A stretch of DNA of 64,000 nt from Micromonospora sp. FIMYZ51 (lineage in GTDB: Bacteria; Actinomycetota; Actinomycetes; Mycobacteriales; Micromonosporaceae): positions 620,001 through 684,000 of the forward strand of contig NZ_CP134706.1 in the NCBI RefSeq assembly GCF_038246755.1, given 5' to 3'. Under the pieces are notes generated by a model. The model saw nothing but the letters and a program-made list of their open reading frames with translations, did not search any database and was not told where the DNA came from. The position numbers were made by a program, and so were the translations under genes. Below, piece by piece: positions 25,379-32,692 of the stretch; positions within the stretch are counted from its first letter, which is position 1, and every line of letters starts with the position of its first letter.

Positions 25379-25917
25379 GCGATACGGTTGAGGCTGGTAG
25401 GGGGGCCAAGAGCGGTGGCCAGGCAGGCGACCGGGATGATGCCCTCAAAGCCTTGGTCGCTCAAGCTGATCTTACTGACATTCGCGTGACGAAGTGGCAT
25501 GCAGAGCTTCTGTCTGATACTCCCGCAGAAGTCGGCGAACTTGATCTGAAGGTTGCGAGTGCCTTCAGATTGAGTGATGAGGGCTTCGACACCCGGTTCA
25601 GTGTAGACGCGCCATTGGTTTCCCGGGGCGGTGGCGAGAGGGTTGCGAGTGTGCAGGTGGTGATCGTCGCGTCGTTCACGCTTGCGAATCAAGAGAAACC
25701 CGACAAGGAGCTTTTAAGTGCCTTTATGGATCAAGTGGCCTTCTTCGTGGTAATGCCGTTCATTCGGGAGGGCTTACACTCGCTTTCTATGCGAATCGGC
25801 CTTGAGCCCATCACGATCGGCCTCCTGCACCAGGGGAAGGCTACGCCCACGACAGCTTGGACGAGCACTCGCCAGTTTCATGGCGTGTCGGCGCGGGACG
25901 AGCCAGCCGGAAGATGA
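25375..25917 (+). CDS. SecB-like protein (180 aa)
   Basis: The central 125 residues fit the SecB fold pattern: long alternating strands (ELDLKVASAFRLSDE, GFDTRFSVDAPL, ERVASVQVVIVASFTLAN) followed by an acidic helix and AFFVVMPFIREGLHSLSMRIGLEPITIGLLHQG, matching the SecB stretch with LFPYARE and a glycine-proline turn. Gram-positive genomes lack a general SecB, and SecB-like proteins there often act as dedicated chaperones of toxin-antitoxin systems (Rv1957 of Mycobacterium tuberculosis). The call is by pattern only. It is translationally coupled to the HTH gene. Confidence 0.5.
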   Translation: MSDTVEAGRGAKSGGQAGDRDDALKALVAQADLTDIRVTKWHAELLSDTPAEVGELDLKVASAFRLSDEGFDTRFSVDAPLVSRGGGERVASVQVVIVASFTLANQEKPDKELLSAFMDQVAFFVVMPFIREGLHSLSMRIGLEPITIGLLHQGKATPTTAWTSTRQFHGVSARDEPAGR

Positions 25918-25960
25918 CAGCTGTTAGTAACCAAAGGGGCTGGTCAATCAGTAATTAATC

Positions 25961-25990
25961 GGGGCGTGGCCTAGTGCCACGCCCCGTTTC
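25961..25990. terminator. Bidirectional terminator between convergent genes
   Basis: GGGGCGTGGC (25961-25970) and GCCACGCCCC (25976-25985) pair perfectly around CTAGT, with GTTTC after on the plus strand. It lies between the SecB-like gene and the convergent PIN gene, 31 bases before the latter's stop. Confidence 0.75.
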
Positions 25991-26016
25991 GATCGGGAGA
26001 AACTGCAGCCCGCTTC

Positions 26017-26778
26017 CTATCCTCGCCGCTCAATAACCTGCCAGCTCCGGTTGACGTATCCTTTGCTTTCGATCGGCTGCCGACGGTTGGAGGCGCCTCC
26101 GTCGAAGTCTATGCATAAGGCGTGAGATGCGACTCTCTTGAACGGGGCTCGATAGAAGTCCGCTGCGAAGCGGTTCAGGGCCTCATCCTTGGAAAAAAGG
26201 CTTGCCCGCCCTTCTAGTGCTGTCGAGAGAACCAGCATGTCGTTAATCGTGTTGCGGAAATTCTTCTTCGGATTGTTGGTCCGCGAGAACTCGTTTAGCA
26301 GCGGAAACATGCTCTCAACTGTCTTAGGGGTGAGCGCCACGCATTTCACGCGGTTATGCACCAGGAACGTGAAGCGACCAAGCAAATCCCGCCGAAGTTG
26401 CCTGTCGAGATCGCGTATACAAGTTTCGTAGTATTGGATCTCTCCACCGTTGATCGCGCCGGCTAGCCTATTGTGACCATATTCGAAGATTGTTGGGTGG
26501 TCGCTGGCGAAATCGATGAACAACCGGTCGGTGTACTTCCTTCGGCGGGCGTGCTGCTGCGGACCGGACAAGCCCTTCTCGCCGACCCTCAGCAGGCTGG
26601 GCCCCTGAGACCTCAAGTGAGGGGGCCGTGGCATGTAATAACGAGGCGTCTTAAGGTCCTTGGTATGAACTAGGAGGAACTCCTGTGCCGCAACGGAGCT
26701 TAAAGTCCTGCCGTCGATCGCGTACCCGGATACACCCTTCCAGGCGTAGGACACGATCATGGTGTCGACATGTTCCAC
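26017..26778 (-). CDS. PIN-domain-like nuclease, possible toxin (253 aa)
   Basis: Start GTG 26778 sits behind AGGAG. The N-terminus EHVDTMIVSYAW has the first PIN aspartate in a VDTMIVSYA strand. The C-terminal part has NTINDMLVLSTALEGRASLFSKDEALNRF, which gives the later acidic residues of the PIN site. Between them lie about 150 residues with basic character. PIN proteins cut RNA and are often toxins. The gene faces the HTH/SecB-like pair across a terminator, shares their lower GC and probably arrived with them. Full domain assignment needs a profile search. Confidence 0.6.
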   Translation of the reverse strand: MEHVDTMIVSYAWKGVSGYAIDGRTLSSVAAQEFLLVHTKDLKTPRYYMPRPPHLRSQGPSLLRVGEKGLSGPQQHARRRKYTDRLFIDFASDHPTIFEYGHNRLAGAINGGEIQYYETCIRDLDRQLRRDLLGRFTFLVHNRVKCVALTPKTVESMFPLLNEFSRTNNPKKNFRNTINDMLVLSTALEGRASLFSKDEALNRFAADFYRAPFKRVASHALCIDFDGGASNRRQPIESKGYVNRSWQVIERRG

Positions 26779-27119
26779 AGCAGCTCCTCTCCCAGCCCGC
26801 TTACCATCCTGGACGGTTGAGGCGGAAACTCATACTGGCCCCCCAGCTTCCTTCATCCGTCTCAGGGAATCCAGATCGCGGACTCTTCGCAGGGAGGCGC
26901 CCGCTAGCTAGGCGGTCATGTCGCTGACGATGGCGTTGAGTCGGCCTGGGAAACGAGCCTAAGTGGTCAGCCGCTAGACCGCGTGACCGCAACCCTCTGG
27001 GCCGGTCGGCGGATGCCGACCGGCCCAGAAGGCCGTTCCTGACCGGCGAGCAGGGAGCGAAGCGTGTCCTGCGCCGCCGGCAGTGATCAGTCGGGCTTGG
27101 CGTTGGATGGCGCTGGAAA
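26779..27119. other. 341-bp intergenic region with a strong hairpin
   Basis: No gene is visible. GGGCCGGTCGGC (26999-27010) and GCCGACCGGCCC (27015-27026) form a perfect 12-bp stem with a GGAT loop, about 95 bases beyond the integrase stop, so it may end the integrase transcript. No U-run follows in either direction. The rest shows nothing I can name. Confidence 0.5.
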
Positions 27120-28340
27120 CTACGACCCGCCCGTTCGAGGTGGATTGTGGCCGCGCTCGGAACTGGTCACTGCCCGGCCAACGCCGAGTTGTTCGAGGAT
27201 GTCGGAGCTGTCTGGGGCGAGGGCGGGTTTGACGATGTAGTGCTTGTTGGTGACCTGTTCGGTGGCGTGTCCGAGCTGGGCTGCGGCGTGCTTGGCATCG
27301 GCCTCCTTGTCGATCAGGGTGGCGACCGTTTTGCGGAAGGTGTGTGGCGTGACCCATTCGAGGCCAGCGTCGGCGCGGGCTTGACGCCACTGGCGGCGCA
27401 CGTTCTGCGGAGACAGCCAGGTGCCGCGCCGGGAGGCGAAGATCGCATCGTGGGGGTTGTCGGCGGCGTTGAGCTTTCGGGCCATCAGCATTCCGACTGC
27501 GAAGCGAGGAAGGACAACGGTTCGGAAGCCGGCGTCGGATTTCGTCCAGTCCTGCCGGAAGAAGCCCTTGCCCTTGAGGTAGACGATCGTGCCGCAGATA
27601 GTCAGTGTCGGGCGTTCGGCGGCAAGGTCGAGGTCTTCCCAACGGGTTGCCAGGATCTCGCCGATGCGGGCGCCGGTGGCGAGCATGAGGTCGACGATGT
27701 CGCCCAGATCGCCGGTGTGCCGAGGCCCGGGTTTACCGGGGGTGGCCTGCTGCCACCGCTGGATCGCCGCACGGACGCCCTCCAACTGCTCCGTCTCCAA
27801 GGCGACTACCTTGCGGCGCGGGTTGCGTAGTCGGCCGGTGTCGCGGACGGGGTTGGTCGTTAGTGCGCCACGGCGTACGGCCAGGGCGAGCATCTGCGTG
27901 AGGACGACCTTCGCGAGCCTGGCGGCTGTCGGGCGGTCCTCGGCGACCTTGCGTAGGAACTTGTCGATGCGGCCGACGGTGGCCTCCCGGATACGAAGGT
28001 TGCCCAGGGCGGGCACGACCGAGACGCGCACGCTGACTTCGTACTGGCTGATGGTTTGCGGCGCGAGACGCTCCTCTGCGGTGATCTCGTCGAGCCACAG
28101 GCTGGCGAGTTTGCTGATGTGGGTCTCCCGGGTGATCTCGTCGTCGTTGGGAGCGGCGCGGTCGCGAAGTTTGACCTTGAGTGCCCGGATGGCGGCGGGG
28201 CCGGTGGTGTCGGTGGCCTCGACGTCGCGGGTGCTGCCGTCGTAGTCGCGGAATCGGGCTCGGGCGCAGTACCGGTTGGGGCCGAGCTTTTCGGTGCGGA
28301 TGTTGCCCCAGGTGCCGATGGGTAGTGGAGGTCGGGCCAT
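27120..28340 (-). CDS. int: Tyrosine-type site-specific integrase (406 aa)
   Basis: A SAM-like N-terminal arm and core-binding domain (residues 75-180) precede the catalytic domain. Catalytic residues are visible: Arg in ATGARIGEI, HTFRK for His/Arg, LGHATEQVTNKHY for the second His and the nucleophile Tyr. Such enzymes insert elements at tRNA genes. The excisionase gene ends three bases upstream, as in many actinobacterial integrative elements. The nearest tRNA-Arg is 3.9 kb away, separated by cargo, which is a longer gap than usual. Confidence 0.95.
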   Translation of the reverse strand: MARPPLPIGTWGNIRTEKLGPNRYCARARFRDYDGSTRDVEATDTTGPAAIRALKVKLRDRAAPNDDEITRETHISKLASLWLDEITAEERLAPQTISQYEVSVRVSVVPALGNLRIREATVGRIDKFLRKVAEDRPTAARLAKVVLTQMLALAVRRGALTTNPVRDTGRLRNPRRKVVALETEQLEGVRAAIQRWQQATPGKPGPRHTGDLGDIVDLMLATGARIGEILATRWEDLDLAAERPTLTICGTIVYLKGKGFFRQDWTKSDAGFRTVVLPRFAVGMLMARKLNAADNPHDAIFASRRGTWLSPQNVRRQWRQARADAGLEWVTPHTFRKTVATLIDKEADAKHAAAQLGHATEQVTNKHYIVKPALAPDSSDILEQLGVGRAVTSSERGHNPPRTGGS

Positions 28341-28343
28341 GGC

Positions 28344-28553
28344 TCAGCGCTCCGGGTCGGTGTGGGCGTCGAGCCAGTGTTCGACCTCGCTGCGCCGGTA
28401 GCGCAGGGTGTTGCCGACCCGGATGGCGCGTGGTCCCTTGCCTCGGCTGTGCCAGGCGTAGAGGGTGTTTTTCGGCTTGCCCAGCCAGGTCGCTACGTCA
28501 TCGATGGTCAGGAGGGGGTCGGGTCGCCACTCGGCTGCCGTCGGGGTGCTCAT
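28344..28553 (-). CDS. xis: Excisionase / AlpA-like DNA-binding protein (69 aa)
   Basis: A winged helix of the HTH_17 type: LLTIDDVATWLGKPKNTLYAWHSRGKGPRAIRVGNTLRYRRSEVEHWLD. ATG 28553 overlaps the methylase stop as ATGA. Size and position directly before the integrase identify an excisionase that bends DNA for excision. An upstream in-frame extension to 28676 lies inside the methylase and is rejected. Confidence 0.92.
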   Translation of the reverse strand: MSTPTAAEWRPDPLLTIDDVATWLGKPKNTLYAWHSRGKGPRAIRVGNTLRYRRSEVEHWLDAHTDPER

Positions 28554-29794
28554 TGCCGGCCCCGAGTAGTAGGTGGACCGAGTTGTGGGCGTGGCCCGTG
28601 GGGGTCGCCGGACCGCCGGTGGGCGGTGGGGTCGGGCCGTACGTCCCCTGGCGTGGGGTGCGGATAGGGCGGGCACGGATCGGATGTCCTTTCACCGTCC
28701 CGGTCCGGGTGGGACCGGGGATCGATGGCGCTGCCGCCGGTATTGGCGTTTCCGGGGGGCATCGCCTGTGCACGTCGATCCACGCGGTGGGGGGTGAAGG
28801 CATCAAGCCGGTCGGCGTTCGCTGTGGTGCGCGCTGACCGGCTCTCGGCGTCGTGTGGGACGGAACTCGTCGGGGCTCTCAGGACCACCACATCTTCATG
28901 CTGGACGAGCCATTGCGGGTCGCCGGTGGCGATGGCGTCTCGGGTGTTCTTCTGCTGGAAGAACGAGGCGCGGGGGATGGTCACGCCGTCGCGGACGCCG
29001 CAGATGAGGGCGATGCACTCCTCGACCAGTTCGAGGCCGGCGTTGATGCCGGCGGCGACGACCATGCCGGGGATGTCGATGAGTTCGCCATGGCGGCGAT
29101 AGGGCCGCGCGGTGACCACGACGTGCCCGCCGGGACGCAGCAGAGCCCGGCAGCCGGCGAGGATCGCGGTGAACCCGTCAGCCAGCTCGCCGTGACTGCG
29201 GTACGCGAGGTTGTCCCCATCGCCGTACTTGTGGTTGATCTTGCGGACCTTGCCGCGTATCGGGCCGGGCGTGCGGACATGGCCGTGGGTGGACGGCCCG
29301 TACGGCGGTGAGGTGATGACCAGCGAGACCTGCCCGTGCAGAGTTGCCGGCAGCAGGGACGGCAGCGTGGTCGAGTCGCCGTGGTAGATCTCGCCCCGGC
29401 CCGTTGCACCAGCTTGGACGGTGTGGCGGATGTTGTCGGCTGCTTTGGCGACCCATTCGGCTTCGTACTCGACCCCGACGCCGTGACGGCCGAGGTGCAT
29501 GGCCTCGATGACGGTCGTGCCGATGCCGGCCATCGGGTCGAGCACCACGTCGCCGGGGTTGGTGTAGGTGCGGATGGCGTACCGGGGAATGGTCGGCAGC
29601 ATCTTGCCGGGATGCGTCAACGACTCCGGGGTGTACCGGCCGCGCCGCAGGTCGCGCGATGCGGTTTGACCGGTAAGCCAGACCGCACCGAGGTAGCCCT
29701 CGGCGAGCACGGCGGCCAAGCCGGACGCGTCGGGGTGCGGCGATTCGAGGCCGTGGGAGTCGCCGATGTAAAGCGGAGGACGGGGCTCAGGCAC
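28550..29794 (-). CDS. DNA adenine/cytosine-N4 methyltransferase (414 aa)
   Basis: The start is GTG 29794, five bases after GAGGAGA; GTG 29809 is possible. Motif I is DPMAGIGTTVIEA and motif IV is TSPPYGPS, the SPPY form common in N4-cytosine and some N6-adenine enzymes. A methyltransferase core (residues 60-290) is followed by a disordered tail of about 110 residues rich in Pro, Arg and Asp. No restriction partner is seen, so it is a solitary modification enzyme, perhaps protecting the element on entry or tuning excision. It is coupled to the gene above and the excisionase below. Confidence 0.82.
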   Translation of the reverse strand: MPEPRPPLYIGDSHGLESPHPDASGLAAVLAEGYLGAVWLTGQTASRDLRRGRYTPESLTHPGKMLPTIPRYAIRTYTNPGDVVLDPMAGIGTTVIEAMHLGRHGVGVEYEAEWVAKAADNIRHTVQAGATGRGEIYHGDSTTLPSLLPATLHGQVSLVITSPPYGPSTHGHVRTPGPIRGKVRKINHKYGDGDNLAYRSHGELADGFTAILAGCRALLRPGGHVVVTARPYRRHGELIDIPGMVVAAGINAGLELVEECIALICGVRDGVTIPRASFFQQKNTRDAIATGDPQWLVQHEDVVVLRAPTSSVPHDAESRSARTTANADRLDAFTPHRVDRRAQAMPPGNANTGGSAIDPRSHPDRDGERTSDPCPPYPHPTPGDVRPDPTAHRRSGDPHGPRPQLGPPTTRGRQ

Positions 29795-30524
29795 GGGCGT
29801 TCTCCTCACCGGTGGCGGTGGTGCCGAACGCGAGCAGGTCCCGGAACGTCGGCAGGTGACGGCCGGCGAGCAGGCGGCGGTCGTCGTCGGCCTCGTCGGG
29901 GTGTTCCGGGGCGGTGCGCGGTTCGTGTTCGGGCAGCGGGACGAGGACGGCGGGGATGTGCTGGTGGTAGAAGAATCCGGCGGTGCGGGCGGCGGCGATG
30001 ACCGTGGCGCGCTGGCTGACCTCGCCCGGCTGAGACTGTCGGCTGGTGAGTCCGATAAGCAGGAAGCCGCCGGGGCGTAGCAGAGGCCGCCAGGTGCTCA
30101 TCGCCGTGGCCGCGTCGTCCCGGCCGAGGCCCTGTGCGCCCTTCGGCACGGTCGCCAGCATCAGGTCGACACGTGGACCGGGATGGCGCATGGCGCGGCG
30201 CTTCCGGCGGTCGGGAGTGGGCGGCAGGAGTCGCACGTGCAGACCGTGGCGACCGGTGAACAGCCGGGCCGGTACCCGGTCCAGGTAGGCGCTCGCGGCG
30301 ATGGCGGCGGGGTGCGCGTCGAGGTCGAGTACCACGTCACCGACGTGGGTGTAGCGGCGGATGAGGTAGGCGAGGTGGTTCGGGGACAGTCCGTGCCAGT
30401 CCGGCACACCCCGGCGGGGCGTGCGTGGGACGCGGGTACGGGCGAGGAGCAGGCCGACCGGTGCCGGCTGAGGCCGGTCACCGGGGGCGGTGGAACTGGG
30501 CTTCGGCATGGGCGTGTGGGCCAC
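29787..30524 (-). CDS. Degenerate methyltransferase-like protein (245 aa)
   Basis: The layout parallels the methylase next to it: HLAYLIRRYTHVGDVVLDLDAHPAAIAASAYL corresponds to a Rossmann motif I in which the DPMAGIGTT glycine pattern is lost, and MLATVPKGAQG stands where an SPPY motif would be; LLRPGGFLLIG is kept. It is likely a catalytically inactive partner or specificity subunit of the adjacent enzyme. First gene of the minus-strand operon to the integrase; its start lies 20 bases from the left 38-bp element at 30544. Confidence 0.55.
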   Translation of the reverse strand: MAHTPMPKPSSTAPGDRPQPAPVGLLLARTRVPRTPRRGVPDWHGLSPNHLAYLIRRYTHVGDVVLDLDAHPAAIAASAYLDRVPARLFTGRHGLHVRLLPPTPDRRKRRAMRHPGPRVDLMLATVPKGAQGLGRDDAATAMSTWRPLLRPGGFLLIGLTSRQSQPGEVSQRATVIAAARTAGFFYHQHIPAVLVPLPEHEPRTAPEHPDEADDDRRLLAGRHLPTFRDLLAFGTTATGEENARA

Positions 30525-30543
30525 GTCCGCCGACGAGCGCTGA

Positions 30544-30581
30544 CACTAGGGGATTACAAATCCGAGCCCCGGATTGGAAGC
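30544..30581 (-). repeat. Left copy of a 38-bp inverted element, upstream of the methylase-integrase operon
   Basis: This copy matches the reverse complement of 31978-32016 with two mismatches and one inserted base. Each copy has an inner dyad of AATCCG and CGGATT. Read toward the gene at 30524 it has the same orientation as the right copy reads toward the secretion operon, so both may be one promoter/operator used twice. Confidence 0.9.
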
Positions 30582-30696
30582 CCCGCCGCGCGCCGACCTC
30601 GACACGCTGCCCGACACCGAGGGCTTGAGCAAGATCATCGACAGGTTGAACACGCAGGTCAAGGCCGCCGAGAAGCCCACCGTTCACATCACCTGA
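30574..30696 (+). pseudogene. Possible remnant of a gene C-terminus (40 codons)
   Basis: A coding-like frame runs from a TTG inside the left 38-bp element to a TGA at 30694-30696, reading ADLDTLPDTEGLSKIIDRLN and ending KAAEKPTVHIT. Codon third positions are GC-rich and the amphipathic helix looks real, but there is no convincing start. It may be the 3' end of a gene cut off when the element was rearranged, or a small protein. Confidence 0.35.
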
Positions 30697-31057
30697 CCGG
30701 TAGGGGGCCGGCGACGGAGCCGTGACCGGTTGAACAAGATCCTCGTCTGCTTGAACGCGACCTGGCTCACCGCCTTAAGGCTTGAACACGCCCGCGCCGG
30801 GTGCGTTCCGTGGCCTCTCCTGGCCCTCCGGCTACATCGGTACGGGTGGATCTGCTGCGGGCGTGTTCAAACCGGCTGCCTCGAAGCGGCTACGGCCGGC
30901 GCGGAGGGCATTGAACAGCCTGACCACGGGTTGGACACCCCGACTCGGAGCGTCGGCTGGTTGCCGCCGAGGCGAATCGACGGACATCGGCAACGGCCGG
31001 GTTGAACACGCGTCGAGACGCCTTGAACAAGATCAGCAGTGTTCATGATCTGTTCAA
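30646..31057 (+). repeat. Array of about ten TTGAACA iteron-like repeats
   Basis: TTGAACA or close variants occur on the plus strand at 30646, 30730, 30751, 30782, 30911, 30931 (TTGGACA), 31002 and 31023, and inverted at 30862 and 31051. Units at 30730/30751 and 31002/31023 are 21 bases apart, two helical turns; 30911/30931 are 20. The 12-mer TTGAACAAGATC occurs twice (30730, 31023). The stretch has no other gene and precedes the sigma-like gene. It looks like a binding array for a replication initiator, transfer-origin protein or regulator. Confidence 0.8.
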
Positions 31058-31136
31058 AGGCTCTGGTGGCGTGGTGGCACAGCGCCGACCGGCACTCCCG
31101 CCGGACGGCTCACGGTCATCACGAGGGAGCACCACC

Positions 31137-31958
31137 ATGGACTGTCGTACCCCTACCGCCGAGCCGGCCGCCGCACGGCGGGGTGAGACGCTGCTCAATG
31201 ACATCGAGTACCGGTTCCGGCTGATGGGGCAGGGACCGAGCCCGTTGTCGGTGGACGGCCGCAGCCTCGGTCACGGCCTGCCCCGCCGGGCCATCGCCCT
31301 GCCCGAGCTGTCGGCGATCCTGATGCACCCGTCCTGCGGCTACACGGCCCGGGATGCGGCGTGGCGACTGCTCGTGCAGCACGCCCGTAGCGGCGACCCG
31401 GCATGGCGTGCCGGTGCCGTTGGTGTCGCGTTGCCGGGTCTGCGGTTCAAGGCGTACCTGCTGGCCAAGCTGTTCACCGGTGACGTGCAGGCCGCCATCG
31501 TCGAGCACTTCCTTCGGGCACTCGGCACGGTCGACGTGGCCAAGCCGGGCGTGGTGGGAAACCTGCTGTCCGCCGCGTTCTCCAAAGCCCGTACGGAGCT
31601 GCGGGATCTGGAGCCGGCGTCGGCCGGGGCACCGAACCACGCTCCGGGTGCGGTGTTGCCGCCGGCCCCGTACGGCCATCCGGATCTCGTCCTGGCCCGC
31701 GCGGTGACCGCCGGGGCCATCACCGTCGAGGAGGCTGAGTTGATCGGCGCGACGTACCTGGAAGAGGTCAGCCTCATCGCCTACGCCGAACGTACCGGCC
31801 AGGCCCGCTGGAACCTCTACAAGCGGCGCACCGCCGCTATCGCCCGGTTGAAGGCTGCGATCGAGTCCGGTGTCCTGTCCGACCCGTACGCCGATGTGGT
31901 CACCGAGGCCACCTCGACCCTGGTCCTCGACGCCCCGACCGCCCGCAAGCGTCCGTGA
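31137..31958 (+). CDS. Sigma-70-like or HTH regulatory protein of the element (273 aa)
   Basis: ATG 31137 follows GAGGGAG by seven bases; the longer frame from TTG 31002 runs through iterons and is rejected. The middle of the protein (AYLLAKLFTGDVQAAIVEHFLRALGTV...GNLLSAAFSKARTELRDLE) is helical, and the C-terminal part (ITVEEAELIGATYLEEVSLIAYAERTGQARWNLYKRRTAAIARLKAAI) resembles sigma region 4, with a helix-turn-helix and a following arginine-rich helix. It lies alone between the two 38-bp elements. A dedicated regulator of the integrase and transfer operons is likely; true sigma activity is uncertain. Confidence 0.6.
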   Translation: MDCRTPTAEPAAARRGETLLNDIEYRFRLMGQGPSPLSVDGRSLGHGLPRRAIALPELSAILMHPSCGYTARDAAWRLLVQHARSGDPAWRAGAVGVALPGLRFKAYLLAKLFTGDVQAAIVEHFLRALGTVDVAKPGVVGNLLSAAFSKARTELRDLEPASAGAPNHAPGAVLPPAPYGHPDLVLARAVTAGAITVEEAELIGATYLEEVSLIAYAERTGQARWNLYKRRTAAIARLKAAIESGVLSDPYADVVTEATSTLVLDAPTARKRP

Positions 31959-31977
31959 GCAGCCTGCCTGAGCTGCG

Positions 31978-32016
31978 GCTTTCCAATCCGAGGCCCGGAT
32001 TTGTAATCCCCTAGTG
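31978..32016 (+). repeat. Right copy of the 38-bp inverted element, upstream of the secretion operon
   Basis: It starts 20 bases after the sigma-like gene stop. The inner dyad AATCCG (31985-31990) / CGGATT (31996-32001) could also form a small RNA hairpin. The mate is at 30544-30581. The pilin gene starts 230 bases downstream, with no other gene between; the intervening 230 bases hold no further structure I can name. Confidence 0.9.
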
Positions 32017-32245
32017 CGGGACTCTTCCGCGCAGGTGACCCTCCCCGACCGGACCCGCTGACGGCGCTGACACCCCGCACGGTCCCCGGCCCACCCGCCG
32101 CTTCTGGTGAGGAGGACGGCCGCGCCGGTCGGCATTCGAGGTCACCTCATCAAGCGCATCGTCCGGTCCCGCCTTCGCCAGCCACTCGCGCACCCACGCC
32201 CCGCTGCGGGCTGCCTGGGCGTGCGCACCGGAGGTGCCCCATCCC

Positions 32246-32692
32246 ATGAATCCCAACCTCTCTGCGCGTCCCGAGGCGGCGGCTCGCCGTCGCCTCGGGA
32301 TCGCCGGGCGGCGACGGCAGTTCGTCCGCCGTCCCCGCCGAGACCTTTCTCGTACGGCCCCCGCTTCGCTGAGGCTGCTCGGTGTCGCCGCGGTGACGGT
32401 CGCCCTCGTCGTCGCGCCGCATGCGGCCTACGCGGCCGGGCCCGCTTCGGTGGTGCTGGCCGTCGAGTCTATTGAGGAGGTCGCCAACAACATCCGTGCC
32501 TGGCTCGTCGGCATCCTCGTCGCCGTCGCCACGCTGTTCCTGACCGTCGGCGGCCTGCGGTATTTGGCCGCCAACGGTGACCCCGGCGAGGTGGAGAAGG
32601 CCAAGCTCGCGTTGCGGTCCGCCGCGATCGGCTACGCCCTCGCGCTGCTCGCGCCGCTGTTCGTGACCATCGTCGACGCATGGGTGGCCTGA
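32246..32692 (+). CDS. VirB2/TrbC-like pilin-type membrane protein (148 aa)
   Basis: ATG 32246 lies 11 bases after GGAGG. A long Arg-rich N-terminus is followed by a signal-type hydrophobic helix ending APHAAYAAG, then two transmembrane helices (AWLVGILVAVATLFLTVGGLRYLA and IGYALALLAPLFVTIVDAWV) joined by a short charged loop GDPGEVEKAK. This is the VirB2 pilin pattern. It heads the type IV secretion operon and its TGA overlaps the next ATG by one base. Confidence 0.8.
   Translation: MNPNLSARPEAAARRRLGIAGRRRQFVRRPRRDLSRTAPASLRLLGVAAVTVALVVAPHAAYAAGPASVVLAVESIEEVANNIRAWLVGILVAVATLFLTVGGLRYLAANGDPGEVEKAKLALRSAAIGYALALLAPLFVTIVDAWVA

Noticed and set aside
30646-31057. CRISPR array
   Set aside because: Repeats are only 7-12 bp, occur in both orientations and have irregular spacing from 20 to 84 bp; no cas genes are present. 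Iterons fit better.
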